DNA of 64,000 nucleotides from Cerrena zonata. Lineage: Eukaryota; Basidiomycota; Agaricomycetes; Polyporales; Cerrenaceae. The translations under genes and the position numbers were made by a program. Under the pieces are notes generated by a model that ran no database searches, was not told where the DNA came from, and was given only the letters and a program-made list of their open reading frames with translations. The stretch's first letter is position 1; each line of letters starts with the position of its first letter. Below, one piece after another: positions 13,191 through 25,860 of this stretch. The stretch covers positions 372,001-436,000 of the forward strand of contig JASBNA010000001.1 in assembly GCA_038087015.1 (NCBI GenBank). The letters run 5' to 3'.

Positions 13191-13615
13191 TGGACCGGGC
13201 TAATCGTGATGTCGTTACAAGGATAGACAGGTACGGGTTGAAGAGTAAGAAAGGTAGATATGGAGGCCTTTTGGGACCAGCCACTAGGCGGTACCGCACA
13301 AAGCACTCAAAATCATCCGGCCTCACGTCTGTCACCCAAGCGCCTGAAGCGGTTGTGGCCCAAGCAGGCAACTGCTGTTCTTTCCTCCCGCCTGCCGACG
13401 CATGATTCAACAGCAAAAGGTTTCCCATTCTACAATTCCAAACTGCACCCGACAACTGGGGTGGACTTGGCCTCCCGCCGCTCAAACACGCAGCCTACGC
13501 ATGGCCGAAAATTACATATATCACAGCTCAGCCTATAACAGTAAGGAAGACAAAATGAGTAGCGGTCACATTATCCTATACATAAACTCCGAAAACAAAA
13601 TGCAATAATACATGC
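13191..13615. promoter_or_regulatory. SSK1 upstream region and ARS2 3' flank
   Basis: 425 bases between tandem minus-strand genes. No coding signal and no recognised motif. Confidence 0.4.
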
Positions 13616-16600
13616 TCAGTAGGTCAACTCAACATCACCCTCCGCGACAAGGTCCATATCGTGATAGCTAACTTTTCTCCCGGCTGCCGCTCGAGGGTCT
13701 TCCTTCGCATCAGGCGGAGGTGGCGGAAGGGGTCCCATTGCACCTCCATTGTTACGACCACCCCTCTTACCCGGAACAGCGTCCAATGAACCAATCGGCT
13801 TCGCAGGCAATCCTGCGGAAGCTGGGATCGCTGGGATTTCAATGTTCTGATCATATCCAGGAGCAAATCCACTAATGCGATCACTCAGACGTCGAGCAGT
13901 AACAGCTTCCTCTCGTCGTTGTGGTGGGTAGGGAGCGGGATGATAAGCGTAAGCGTAAGGATCATAGTAGCCGCCATTCGCATTCGCGTACGGAGGAGGA
14001 TACGGTCCATGTGGAGGCTGATGGAAAGGCGGTCGACCGTATTCACCAGGAGGAAACGCTGGACCCTGCAAACCATACGCTTGGGGAGGAGGTTGAACGT
14101 TGCCAACAGGCTGTGGCGGGTGAGTAAACGGTTGGATATGATGAGGATCCAAAGCGAAATTATTAAAGTACGGTATCTACGGAAGCTGGTATCAGTGACT
14201 CCATAGATCCTCAGCAACGGTTTCTTTCTTACCTCATCAAGATGTTTTACAAGTTCAGGGTGCTTATTTGCAATATGTTTCTCAACGAACGTCGTCGCCT
14301 TGAAAAGTTTTTGACAATTTTTGCATCTGAACTTTCCCTCGTCCTCTTGCTTGATATGAGGTTCTGCAGCTTTCGAAAGCTCCCTAATGCGTTGTAAGGT
14401 TTTGCACTCGTCAAATAATAGAAAGGAACGACTTACTCTTCGAAGCTCTTACCGCCGTAGTCTTTAGGGTCGACACCATTACGATTGATCAGCAGGGCAA
14501 TTTTTGAGTCTAACCAATCCAACCATCGCTCGTCTACAGATAACATCAATAACCGCCACTCTACATAAAGCAAAAAATAACAAACCATTACGCTTCCAAT
14601 CCCGCCCGTCGCCACCTTGCCTCTCTCTCGTTGGTGGTTCTTTCACCTTTTCCTTTTCCTTCTCTTCCTCCTTAACAGCTTCGCCTTCAACCTTGTCCTG
14701 AGAATCAGACATTGTAACATCGGAAGTTTTCGTTTCCTGTGGTACGATCAGAGCCTTCCTCACATGCTTCACACATTTCCGGTGTAATTCTTCTACATGA
14801 TCCGTTACAACAGCGCAGTAGTAGCATGTGTGGAATGCTGCACGAAGATAGGCAAGGTACAGATCCAGAGCAACAACCGTCTTAAAAGGTCAAGGGGTCA
14901 GTTGAAATGGAATCAATATGAAAACGGCACGATCTCAGCTCACCCGTTTCGCTTCCACTTCCTCCTCGTCGACACCATCAAGCAGCCCTTGCTCCTTCAT
15001 ATCCGTCATCACCTTTTCAATACGCCTCTCTACAGCATCACTACCACGTTCCCTAGGCTCTGGATCCTCCTCTTCATCAGCATTGATGGTCTCTGACATG
15101 GTCACATCCTCGGATTCGTCCTTGACTTCAGCACCATTTTCAGACTTCTGGGCCTTTGCATCAGCGAGAGCCTGGCGCAAAGCCGTGTATTCGTCTTCTA
15201 GTGTAGTCGCCAGTATTCTTGCATTGTTGAGATCTTTGGTCAATCTCTCTGGTCGACTAGCAGCCTCGGGAGTATAACGGACCCGGCTTACGAATGGCTT
15301 CACTATATGCGCAACATGGAGCTTAAACCCTTCGATCTGCCATTCTGTTAGTTCTATGTCAGGAAGGCCGACATAAAGATAGTCCTTACCTTCTTTTCAG
15401 AAAGCTCGGAAACGACCGTGGGTATGTCTGCATCCTCGCGGAAACGAAGCCAACCAGCCCGGTAATAATTACGCTTCTGAAGAGGATCACCGAGAGCAAG
15501 ATAAATGTAACCCGGCAATTTGCTGCAGGCCTAGATGTCGAAGAGATATGAATAGGCATCGGAAATGAGAAACGTTAGTAATTGAACTAACCTCTTCCAA
15601 CTTCACACGACCAATGTCAGGGGGGATGGTACGAATCATGACTTGATTGCCTTCGGTCGGCACTGAAACCTCTTCGCCACTCTTACCACGTCTGTCATCA
15701 TTTTGCTTGTTATTTCCAGCACGATTCGCATCCTGATCGTTTTCCTCCTCCGCCTCAGCGTTGAAGGTCATGTCATCGTCCCCAGTCATTGTGGGTTTTG
15801 ACTCTTCAACAGGGGTTTCTATCGCGCCACTTTCAGCACCATTGGCAGCCGAGTCGCCGTTGGTCTCTTCCTTGATTGGTGACGTTGGTTCAGGCTCTGG
15901 TTCGGGAGGATGCAGATCTGGATCAAACTTTCCAGCTTCCAAATCAAGCAAGAAAGTGTCGATACGTCCACGCCAGCCAACTCTACGTACACGTGCACGA
16001 AGAGCGGCAAGTTCAGGGGAAGGGTCATATTTTTCGGCGAACCAAGGAGACTTGCGATGGTGGTCGAACATTCGTTGTAACTATAACGAAGCAATTGGTC
16101 AATTACAACCATGTCACAAAGCGAAGCGCCAGGATGACTCGGTGGCGCATGAAGAACTACAGTGTACGAACCTGTTGAGCTGAAAACTCCTTCCTATATT
16201 TCTCCCATCGTGCACGAATACCGTTTCTTGGTTTCGAACCGTCACCGGCTTCTTGTTCTGCAGCTTTGTCCGCGCTATCTTCCTCTGCCGCTTGGGATGG
16301 GAAGTAATACCGGAACCATTCTGCGTATTGCTTCAATGTCGCAGGATAATCTAATGTATGTGGGTCAGGAGGAGCGCGTCTAGACGAGCCGTACGGTGGA
16401 GGGTAAGGACCCCGATGAGGTGACGTGTAGCCGTGAGACCGTGAATGAGTATCTACAGTAGAATGTATAGTGAGCTTGAATATCATATAAAAACAGTGAA
16501 GCGTACCATAATCATCACCATACCGAGGTCTAGGTTCATACCGGTCGCGCTCCCAGGGTGACAGCGAACGTCTCCGCTTACGACCTGCTGAAATGTCTGT

Positions 16601-16891
16601 CACTTCCGACTCCTGAAGCACAACGTCGCGTCCATACGTACCTTCTTCAGGAGGAGGACTACGACTTCTGCCACGTCGACTATACTCGTACGCCGCCCGC
16701 TCGCGCTCATAATTAGCCCATGCCCTATCCCGATCATAAGCCTCCCAATCCCTCACATCTTGAGGCGGATAACCTGATTCGGGGTAAGACCTCGGCGGAG
16801 GATAAGAGCTTCCACTTCCTCTGTATGGAGAACGAGAACGAGAACGACCTCGAGGAGGTGGAGGATAAGCAGAGCCAGACCAAGACGACAT
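13616..16891 (-). CDS. ARS2/SERRATE homologue
   Basis: ARS2/SERRATE links the nuclear cap-binding complex to RNA processing and decay. The N-terminus (MSSWSGSAYPPPPRG) is an Arg/Ser/Pro-rich low-complexity region. Then come DYPATLKQYAEWFRYYFP, the MFDHHRKSPWFAEKYDP helix, KLPGYIYLALGDP...WLRF, a helical segment TVVALDLYLAYLRAAFHTC, and a C2H2 finger FRCKNCQKLFKATTFVEKH with the family-specific IANKHPELV and YFNNFALDP after it. Nine exons fit: 16507-16891, 16172-16452, 15593-16080, 15390-15530, 14944-15336, 14586-14880, 14437-14533, 14233-14383 and 13616-14176, all with GT-AG introns of 53-90 bp. The frame is intact throughout. The upstream 302 bases to ESF2 hold no gene. Confidence 0.92.
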
Positions 16892-17193
16892 GTTCAAGAG
16901 AATGAAGCTGAGAGAGAGAAAAGAGAAGAGAATACACGAGGACTGATCATTAGAGCCTGTGAGAGATAGTAGGCGAGCATGATGGAAGGACAGACCTCTT
17001 AGGATCGCGTACGATGGTGGACACGACGTGCTCGCTGTAGCTGAGACACGGTCGATGTGTTCGCGATGCAGAACAAATTCGGTTCACCGACGACGACGTA
17101 AACGGCTACTTTGGGCGGAGCCTCAATTCACAGCGCTTACTCAAACAACACCGCAGAACAAGCACAGTATTAACCAGTATTAATTAACCCTGC

Positions 17194-18198
17194 TCAGAAG
17201 ATACTACTCAATACACTATCCAACTGGCGGGGATCTGCAGCGGACACCTCAGGCTTTTCCCGCTCTTTTCTCCTCTTCTTTTCCGGTTGCCTGGATCCCT
17301 CCGCTCCCTCAAATGTTCTCCGAGAAGGCCTTTCTCCAGCTGGTGGCCGTTGTTCCTCGTCTCCACCAGCCTTTCTTTTCCGTTCTGCTCGTTTATCCAG
17401 GACACGGGCAAGTTCCACATTCTTGAGGTACTCCTGTTGTTCCTTCCTCGACTGAGATAATTCCACACGTAATTGTGCAGCATGGATTGCCGCTTCATGG
17501 GCTGAAAATAGTCGTCAGTGAAGAGCTCGAGACAGTATTAGAAGTCTAGCATACCAATTTGTTCGGTTAGCATACGCCATTTGAATTTGGGCAGGTATTT
17601 CATCGTCCAGACGTCATCTCTCCACCGAGTCCCTTTCTTTCCCCCAATCGGCTGAGCATTAAGCAAGTCTGCAACAGAGCGTGCCACTTTCTTGTCCTTG
17701 AATTCAACCCACCCCTCTGTAAAGTGAATCTTTTTCGTACTCGTATACTTCTTCCGAAGATACGAACGTTTTGCATCTAACAATGCCGTTCAATAAAACC
17801 ACTACAAATTGAACATGTCCCAATAACATACCTTCTGGTTGCAAGTAAACTCTACCAACTTCACCATGTTGGCTCATAAGATGCCGCACTTTCGTGGGAC
17901 GCATACCAGGGGGGATACGTGAGATATAAATAACACCAGTCTTTTCCTGAGCAGCTTTATACGCGGCGAGGGCCTCCGGTGTAAGAGGCTTAACGACCTT
18001 TCCTGAGGGCCCAGAGAAACCTTCAGCATCCATCCCTTCAGCAAGTTCTTCCTCGTCCTCCTCATCTTCATCCACGTCCGAGTTAAGGTTATCGGAAAGG
18101 TGCTCCTCCTCGTGAGGTGAGAGCTCTCGACTATGAGATGGGCCAGCTTCTGGTCCGTCATCGAACCGACTGTCTACTGCAAAGCGAGAGTCACACAT
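17194..18198 (-). CDS. ESF2: Esf2/ABT1 18S rRNA processing factor
   Basis: Esf2 is an RRM-containing nucleolar factor of the small-subunit processome that stimulates Dbp8. Three exons (17832-18198, 17555-17776, 17194-17501) give 298 residues. An acidic N-terminus ([15 protein letters not shown]) precedes the RRM-like core: [20 protein letters not shown], then [19 protein letters not shown] and [16 protein letters not shown], all hallmarks of the family. A Lys/Glu/Arg-rich coiled tail follows. The start at [10 protein letters not shown] is the first ATG in frame; an upstream exon ending SIA before VDSRFDDG is possible but its phase does not fit cleanly. Intact. Confidence 0.92.
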
Positions 18199-18521
18199 TG
18201 CCCAGAATTATCAAGCAATGATAGTAAAATAGTGTGTTGAGTTACCGCAATTGAGAAATGACGATCCTCATCAAAAGCTCTCGATCACATTGATCGTTAA
18301 GCGCTGCAAGTATCACACACTCTCTGAGTCAGGGTGTTCGGTTGATGCATGCTATTGACATTTTGAAAGTACAAGGGTATATAGAGTAAAATACATTTGA
18401 GAAGAGGTCGTAAACCAGCATTTGAGACAAGGGGCAAGACAAAACCACCAGGTTACGATACAGATCGAAATAGAAAAATTATGCATAATTTCCCGATTTT
18501 CATGACAAGTGACTATTTCTA
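18199..18521. promoter_or_regulatory. ESF2 upstream region
   Basis: 323 bases between tandem minus-strand genes. No gene seen. Confidence 0.35.
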
Positions 18522-19927
18522 TCACACCTTCGCAAGTAAAGGCACTGACTTGGCATGGCGTAGCGTCGCTGTAGATACAAAGCAGCTCGCATCCTAGATA
18601 ATAGAAGTCAATTATAGGGAATGGCTTAGGGTTTTCAACTTACAGGTTGGTAGTTTGAGAGGAAAGCAAGTCGCTCTTTAGCTTCTTGTAGAATCTCCCT
18701 CGATTCCTCCTATAAATTATAAGATTGGTTAGGTATCTCTTGATACAGCACGAATACCTAGCTTACCTCTGAGCACATTATAACCAAATGCTTCAAAGAG
18801 ATTATCTCAACATATACTTCAGCCATTTGCTTCGAACGGCGTAAGAAATCGAAGGTGCGTTCTATTCGTTGGCGTTCCTCCATGCGCTCAAGGTTGTTAT
18901 GCCATTTCAGCCACCTTCGGAATTCTTGATCTTCATAATTCGGATGCACCCAGCCCCGATGCATCTTTGCCCAGGACTTGGGACTCTACACACGCTATGA
19001 TTAATATAGTTCCTGCACAACGCTATTGTCGCACGTACCTTGGAGAACTCGCCCGAGGAATTGTCTTGAGTGATTCCGATCTGAGAAGTTCGACTTAGTT
19101 CCAAGGCATAGTCCAACCCGAACCACTCGTCAAGTTCGTCCGTAGGTGATTGCTGCTTTGAGCTCCGTTTATTTCCGTTGGGTGGAGTTCGCGGTGGGGT
19201 TCGCGGTGTACTGGGAGTCCAGTCGCGAGCAATATCTGCAAGAAGTGCGTCGTATGGCTTCAAAATCCAACATAGTCAATAGGTATATGTGCATATAACA
19301 AGAAGGGGAGCATACCAAATCACGCTGAGGACGTTTGCCTTCGCGAATTTGTTGAGACTCTTCTCTAGTCCTTGGAGGTGTATTATTGAGATTAGGATCA
19401 TTACGAGATTTTGGTGTCGATTCAAGAAACGTCCAGTCGGAATTATGAGAACTGGCAGGAGAGAAAGAGTCCGGCGTCAAAGGGGGCGTAGATTCAAGAT
19501 TGTGCAGAACTGGTGGGGCGCCGGAAGACACTGTATGCGCGCGTCGCCTCGTTATATGCGGTGGAGCAGAAGGACCGAGGACGGGAAGTAAGCCAGTTTG
19601 GGAGCCTGAGCGAGAGCGACGACCGCCGAGTGTGATTTTGGAGACGATGCGTTTTACATCTGCTAATGAAACACTACGGGCATGACCAAAGCGGCGAGAC
19701 GTAGGCGGTACCACAGTAGAAGATGGAAGTGAGGTTTTCTGCTCTGAGGGTCCTCGGCCGAAGGTGAAGGGGACCTTTTCATTCGTTCCGCCGGAAAAGC
19801 TGGTCAAGAGTGGTCCTACAGAGGTCTTTGCCAAAGCATTTCGTATGTGAGAGATCAGACCAGGGTCAATTCCAGAGGTGCTCTGTTCATCGTCATCATT
19901 CAAGAATAATTGTAGATTATTTTCCAT
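18522..19927 (-). CDS. Uncharacterised protein with Pro-directed phospho-site cluster
   Basis: I do not recognise this protein. Five exons in perfect phase (19316-19927, 19039-19257, 18767-18985, 18644-18709, 18522-18593) encode 395 residues, which makes it a real gene. The N-terminal half is Ser/Thr/Pro-rich with many SP/TP sites, densest in WTPSTPRTPPRTPPNG near residue 215, so it may be a target of a proline-directed kinase. The C-terminal part is an ordered, charged helical region (FRRWLKWHNNLERMEERQ, RTFDFLRRSKQMAEVYVEI) predicted to form a coiled coil. No signal peptide and no membrane segment. The start is the first in-frame ATG (MENNLQLFL). Confidence 0.75.
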
Positions 19928-20435
19928 AGTCAAGTGTAAAGGTATCAGTTTTCGGTTGTCTTGTGCTTGTTGTCTAGGGTACGAAACAAGGTATAGTCAA
20001 AGTTCAGTCGCTCTGGCACGGTGATTCAAGAGGGTTGAGTAAAAAGACGAGTGGAGCACGATGACGGAGTTGGTAGATGCAGGAGTGCCAGTTACCGTGG
20101 GACTGTCAGACCGACGTCTTCGATAAGAAGTTCGTAGATTACTTGTTTTGTATTTATTCCTGCATATCGGTCGCCATGAATAGGAAAATATATCGATCAG
20201 TAGCCACCGAACATCCGGCCGATATCCACAGTATTGATGGAGAATATGGTGACATGAAGGGAGCTAAGCCAGAAATGTTCGTTCGATATCGATTATTTCT
20301 ATGATAGTAACACTGTCCAAGCAGAGCGTACGCGTCCAAAGAAACCAGAAAAGATACAAAGTCCCGATGAGAGTATCCAGAAACCCGAGAAAGACCATAG
20401 ACCATGTACAGAGCACCATATAGACTGGGAACCTT
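19928..20435. other. Intergenic region
   Basis: 508 bases separating two minus-strand genes; holds the upstream region of the 395-residue protein and the 3' flank of the coiled-coil gene. No coding evidence. Confidence 0.4.
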
Positions 20436-21100
20436 TTACGTGTGGATCATACTGCTTGAAGAGGAGGGTGCGAAGGCAGTAACGGGTCCGCTGTCATCTC
20501 GGGCAGCTTCTTCGGCGACTTGTTGTCGTCTGGTCGTGATATACGCGGAAGCACGCTCTCGATCTCGTTCTTCCTATAAAGGAAGAAATGTGTCAGCCCT
20601 TGCGTTCGAGTTCTAGTGAGAGAAAACATGTACATCGTTAGATATCTTTGCCTGGTACGACTCCGTGAGCTGGATTTGTGCACTTTCTATGTCATGAAAC
20701 CTCAGAGTCTCATGATGACGTTTCTCCTGTTAACACCACAATCAGCGACTAACCAATGCGACAAGTTTCTATCAACTGACCTCATAGGTGTCATCCGTCT
20801 TCACTAACGCCTCCTGTGCTTTATCGTAATGCTTCTGAGCACTTTCCAACGCCTTTGAGGTCTTGTGTTGTTGTTTCATCACTTTCTCTAGGCCCTTGCG
20901 TGCCTTAGTTGTGTCCTTGTGGATGTATCGTGAGTCAGGAACATAGCATTTTGTTATTTGTTACATACCTTCAGGCTACTTTGATATGCTTTCTCGACTT
21001 TGGCTAAGTCTTTCATGGCCCGCATGAGGTTCTTCTCGTCCATCTTGGCTTCCCGAGCCAAAACCTTTTCCAAAGCTTTGTGAACAGAAGATGAAGGCAT
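20436..21100 (-). CDS. Small coiled-coil protein, unknown function
   Basis: Four exons in phase (20969-21100, 20781-20915, 20634-20726, 20436-20573) give 165 residues. Almost the whole protein is charged helix rich in Lys, Glu, Ala and Gln (HKALEKVLAREAKMDEKN, KARKGLEKVMKQQHK), so a continuous coiled coil is likely. It ends in a short Ser-rich tail (APSSSSSMIHT). No targeting signal or catalytic motif. I do not recognise the family. The clean splice phases and absence of stops across four exons support a genuine gene. Confidence 0.75.
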
Positions 21101-22326
21101 TTGTGATAATGATAGAGCAATGTGAGATCGACGTGGAGTATGAGAGACTAGGAGGTAAAGTGAGTTAGACAGCTTCCGCCCAAAGATATTTTGCGAAGAG
21201 GCTGACAACACATTGCAGGCTGACCGGGTTTCCTGCCACTGGCAAATTGCTTCGACACGGTCAGCCGCAATCCAGACTGGAGTACGGCAAGTTCCTGAGA
21301 ACTCCTTCCAGGGTATCCGAATTCTCCTGAGCGTTCTCGTTGGCTGTCCAAGTAAATATAGGAAACAAGGTCATTTGGCTCTTCCACGTGTACAGCGGTC
21401 TTGTTATCCAGTCGGTCGTTTCAAGGTTTAATTGAACGCAATACCGCTGATGAACAGTGAGGGCCTTTTGTGAGAAATGCGCTCTAATGGGTTTAACATA
21501 GTGACGAGAAAGACGTGGACGAGATGACAAGGGTGTGCCGAGTCCACAGTCGGCTCTTCATCTCTTCACCGCTCAAGCAAACACCGTATACCCATCTGGA
21601 TATTGTTGTCCTTGTTCGGGAAGTGCAGGGGCACTTAACTATGGTGATAATAGCGACCACAACGGGTGCCTTTCTAATACCTCTGCGAGTGAAGAGATCG
21701 GGATTTTGCAAGAGGACCGGGCGTATTGTAAGTCCGTCATGGCGTCCCAGGGTCGCTGTCCGATCTTTGTTGTTGATAGACTCGGAGCAACCTGTCAAGA
21801 AGGCGTACCTATTTCCCTAAAGTCCCTTGTCGAACGTTGAACATAAACGTTGGTTGGTTGTATCTTGCTTGTGGGTTGCAATAACAAAATCCGATATGAC
21901 CGGTAGAATGCTAAGCCGGAACGCCGACGGACAGCCTGATTTTGATGTTCGAGCGACCCGATTTTGTTATTCACCGACAACTCAAACGAAAATGAACGTC
22001 TGTCTTTTCGTTGAGTTCATCTTAGTCGCCGATCAAAGTTTAGTGGCGTCCCAAGCTCTGAATGACCGCTAAAACTTCCCGAACTGTCGTAATCTAGATC
22101 GTGTCATTTCCAGCCAAGTATAGCTGGGAGGCAGAGGCATGCTGAACTCACTTGACGACCCACAGCAATCGAACCTGGAATGATGCTTCCGGATACCCTT
22201 GCTTGTCCGGTTCCTCGCTATATCGCTCACCGTGATTTGTCGTGATTCCTGCCCATTTGAAAGGCTTGTGGAACCTATATAAGCTCGTGGGTTGAACCAA
22301 GACACTCCTCGGTGAGCCAAGGCATA
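21101..22326. promoter_or_regulatory. Divergent promoter region, coiled-coil gene / epoxide hydrolase
   Basis: 1226 bases between oppositely oriented starts, one of the longest gaps in the window. Overlapping short frames on both strands show no protein-like sequence. The only clear element is a TATA box near the right end. Confidence 0.5.
22276..22283 (+). promoter_or_regulatory. TATA box of the epoxide hydrolase gene
   Basis: TATATAAG lies 44 bases before the ATG at 22327, implying a very short 5' leader. Confidence 0.55.
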
Positions 22327-23622
22327 ATGGACTCTTCCCTCTACAAGGACATCACAACCACTCGGGGGCTGAAGTATCACTATTACTTCTCCGCAGCGCA
22401 CAATACAAAACCTACCTTGCTCTTCCTACACGGTTTCCCCTCTACCTCTTTTGACTGGCGGAAACAAGTCCCTTTCTTCAAGGAAAGAGGGTTTGGGCTT
22501 ATCGTCCCTGACCTTCTAGGTTATGGTGGTACGGATAAGCCCACAGACGTCAAGGACTATAAATATAGTGCCATGACCGCCGACATGATTGACATCATGA
22601 ATGCAGAGAACGTAGAGAAGGTTGTCGCAATTGGTCATGATTGGTAATTTATGCTCCATTATTATTACAATCACTCTCTCAACAGGGACTACCAGGGGAA
22701 GCTTTCTCGCAGCACGCCTGGCAGCGTACTACCCAGAACGCTTTGTCGGATTCGCCTTCTTGACCGTGGCTTATAGCCCTCCTCAGCCAGACTTCAATCT
22801 GAGCAAAGCATTGCAAGATACAAAGCAAGCGTTCGGTTACGAGCTTTTTGGATACTGGCTGTAAGTTCGCACAGCATTCCTCGACTCTCAATGTGATCGT
22901 CTAATCAAAGTCTCATCAGTTGCTTTGCCGAGGAGGGGGCCGAGAAGTTGATAGAGGAACATGTATAGCTATTTTCTCGCCCATCAATTCGTTCCTTGTG
23001 GCTGACAATGTGTGCTGAACTTCGCAGCTTGAATCTTCTCTGAGCATCCTGTTTCCAGCGGACCCTAGTATCTGGGCTACTCATCTAGCACCTACCGGAA
23101 CGTTGAAGTCGTGGATCTCATCTGACCAGAAGACCGACTTTGCACCATACATCTCAAAAGAGGTATATTGTATCCTCATGCAGAGAAGGACATGCGTTGA
23201 CGTTTACATGTGATGGCAGGAAATCGAAGAGTACGTCAACATCGCCAAGACGAACGGGTTCACCGCGCCAGTCAACTGGTACAGAGTGATGGTTTCCGGT
23301 GTTGGAGCAGAAGACGATAAAAGTGGCTACGATTTCATACTCCCTCATTGCCAATCGTTAAGACGTTTAATCATTCTTAGATGCACCTACTCAAAATGCT
23401 GTTGTAAAGAAGCCGGTCTTCTACGGAGCATGCAAGCAAGACCAGGTTGCTCTTGCCTCTGTCGGGGTACAGACGACGAATGAGCAGTGCACCAACGCTA
23501 CCATCAAGCAATACGATTCCGACCACTGGCTTCAGCTTTCTCATGCCGATGAGTTCAATAACGACTTCCTAGCGTGGCTTGAAGACGTCGTTTCTGCTCC
23601 GACTTCCTCAACTTCGTCGTAA
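22327..23622 (+). CDS. Epoxide hydrolase (alpha/beta hydrolase fold)
   Basis: Converts epoxides to vicinal diols. Six exons (22327-22643, 22696-22860, 22920-22962, 23028-23162, 23220-23322, 23381-23622) give 334 residues, the usual size of soluble epoxide hydrolase domains. HGFP (residues 36-39) is the oxyanion motif. The nucleophile Asp sits in VAIGHDWGSFLAARLA, which requires acceptor ACCAG at 22691-22695 rather than the nearer CAG. The lid region follows, then FYGACKQD on the acid strand and DSDHWLQLSHADEF with the catalytic His. No signal peptide, so likely cytosolic. It could serve detoxification or lipid-epoxide metabolism; no biosynthetic partner genes are adjacent. Intact. Confidence 0.9.
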
Positions 23623-24014
23623 CCATGCCATTCATTTGAATATTTAGTATTTAATCGCTTTCGTCATCGCCCTATATATCATATACCTAGAAGGTTCCGA
23701 CTACCTGCTGTGTTAGCTTCTCTGTGATGTAGCATACTAAGAAAACTGTATACCCTTCGGTGCTGGGCATCATCTTTGATTTATTGACACTTTTGACTTC
23801 ATATATCCATACTCCAAACACCATCTGGTGGGAAATTTAAATGTTCGACTAAGAATTGGGTATCGTTGCTCCCTTCGTTATCAAGCCATACAGGCCCTAT
23901 GACTATCTACTGTCTCTTCAGGATGTCGTGCATTAGATGGTCATTATACTCATTATAGGGAAATTGACTCTCAAGATATTAGATTTCTCTTGTATACATT
24001 CAGAAGGACCTTCT
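23623..24014. other. Epoxide hydrolase 3' flank
   Basis: AT-rich, no gene seen. It abuts the left end of repeat copy A. Confidence 0.4.
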
Positions 24015-24588
24015 TTGGACCTTGTATTAATCGTTCTCCCAGCACAACTTTCTTGTACTTTAGCCGGACGTTCGGGATTGTAACGCGCGGCGATGCTATC
24101 ACATACCAACTAATGCGCTTCGACAGCATACGTGCCAAGATGAACAGAGAACAAGAGACTCTGAATGGCACGAGAGCGATGACTCTCTCCATTATCGTGG
24201 CAGTGCAAACTTTCAGAACACTGTCCAAAAACAGTGTACACGCCTTCCTTTTACGGTTTTAGGATTTTTTTCGTCAACTCGCTTCGCTGCCGCCTTGCTA
24301 CACAGTTTGTCATGGTATCCATCGATCTTGACAGTTTTTTTACAGGTAGACAAGACAAGGATTTTCATTCAGGAGAACAAATCAGTTATAAGAGCCGAGA
24401 AATAGTGTTGTCGATGGCAGCTGTCAACGACGTCTACAAAGTACAAGAGGAAAAGAAATGGGGACTTGAAAGGTGAACATCATTTGCGGTCGCTATCGAG
24501 TAATACAATACTGCCCTGATACACGATCGCAACCGAGGTACAACAGAGCTTCTGCTAGGTATATAATTCGATGGGGTCAATAACAGTG

Positions 24589-25348
24589 TTAGTGACCCCC
24601 GGTATTCTCCATCGTCTTCAAGTTCATCGCTGCGCCTTCGTGGCCCAAAGTCAAGGTACCAAACCTACTGGTTTGTTGTGGGTCGGGCTCGGTACCTGTC
24701 AACTTTGGAGGACTGAGCGGGGGATCTACCTCATCCGCCGTCTTCTCCTTGTCCGTTGGTCCATGAATCGCATGTGTCGTTGGTTTAACGACGTTATCGG
24801 TTGTAGGATTTTGCCCTTGGAATGAATTCCTGACAGGGCATTCTTGTCCGATGGGCAAAGGCCACGACTGGTAAGGCCTTTGACCGATCGACATTGGGTA
24901 GGGGGGTTGGTCGTGTTCGGGGTAGGAGGGAGGTCCGGGCTCAAAGTACTGGGGAACGTCCTCGCCGGGGTTTACCAGTGCAACGGTGCCTTGGCCATAG
25001 ACGTACTTTCTGGCGTTGTAGTTGCGATGTCGCATGTGGCGTTTGGCAGCACAATCAAAACAATCACAAGGAACAATGACGTCGTCCTCGTCCTCAGCTT
25101 CCGAGTCATCCAACCAGTGTTGGTCGGCCACCCAGTCATCGTTGTCGTCGCTAAAGGCCTCAAAAAGAGAATCCACAACACTGCTCACAGTGCTTGACAC
25201 GGAGGCGGGGGAACCGGGGCAGTCTGGCTGATCGACCCATCTCCCGTCGTCCTAAAACAAAGGTTCCAGGTTAGTGGCGAGCTCATCTGAAACGTACGAG
25301 GTGGACACTTACGACATCGGACTGTTGTGGAAGGCGGTTCGTCCACAT
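24589..25348 (-). CDS. Repeat-borne protein, unknown family (copy A)
   Basis: Two exons (25313-25348 and 24589-25251, donor GTAAGT, acceptor TTTAG) give 232 residues starting MWTNRLPQQSDV. The middle has an acidic stretch (DDNDDWVADQHWLDDSEAEDEDD), then a Cys cluster VPCDCFDC, a basic segment KRHMRHRNYNARKYVYGQ, a conserved core GTVALVNPGEDVPQYFEPG, and a Pro/Tyr/Gln-rich region ending in DEVDPPLSPPKLTGT. The C-terminus is NLKTMENTGGH. The close paralogue at 62696-63424 differs at many residues. I do not recognise any enzyme or transposase motif. The acidic-Cys-basic layout could suit a nucleic-acid or protein binder; this is inference only. Confidence 0.65.
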
Positions 25349-25493
25349 GAAGATGAAGCTAGAGGTTGCTCTGGATGATGAGGTAGGAGAGGCAATTGAT
25401 CTACCTCGACGGTAATAGTGGTGTATAGAGATGCCTGGTATTGATGAATAGATGCTGGAGAGAAACTGGGGATATGTGGGGAGGATACCAGGG

Positions 25494-25500
25494 TTTTATA
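25494..25500 (-). promoter_or_regulatory. TATA box of repeat copy A gene
   Basis: The minus strand reads GGATATAAAACCCTGG, identical in both repeat copies, about 150 bases before the ATG. Confidence 0.55.
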
Positions 25501-25860
25501 TCCATCTTACTCTCCCGTCGCCACTCGCTTAATATTGGACCATTGTCCTCCTCTCATCACATCCCAGGGGTCCACCCCTGATGAATCGACCCTTACCTTT
25601 TCGGGCCCTGGTTGCGGTGCGAGATCACACGGGGGAACTCCCATGTTCCAATTCTTCACTGTCGCATTGTCCGTGTCCTGCGCTCATTGCCCTCCCCTCT
25701 CTAGGGGTGCTACACTTCCAAGTTGTATTGACATTTCATCAACATGTGTTTTCGTTCGTAGATGACGGGACGGTCTCCCTGCCCCAACAAATTGGTTTGG
25801 GCCCTGACTTCGTGTTCACTACTGCCTAGCAATAAATTATTCCACAGGTCCTCGTTAAAA

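Larger units (their letters stand above)
24015..25860 (-). repeat. Copy A of a ~1.9-kb dispersed repeat (inverted relative to copy B)
   Basis: Read on the minus strand, this block aligns almost end to end with 62095-64000 on the plus strand. Matching landmarks, in order, are: GAGGACCTGTGGA...AATTTATT; GGGCCC...AAAGGTAAGGGTCGAT; GGATATAAAACCCTGG; the coding region; CCTTTCAAGT...TTTCTTTTCCTCTTG; TGAATGAAAATCCTTGT; TGTCAAGATCGATGGATA; and GAAAGTTTGCACTGCCAC. I judge identity at roughly 80-90 percent by eye. The similarity covers promoter, gene and about 550 bases beyond the stop. Ends are approximate; I see no terminal inverted repeats or target duplication. Confidence 0.85.
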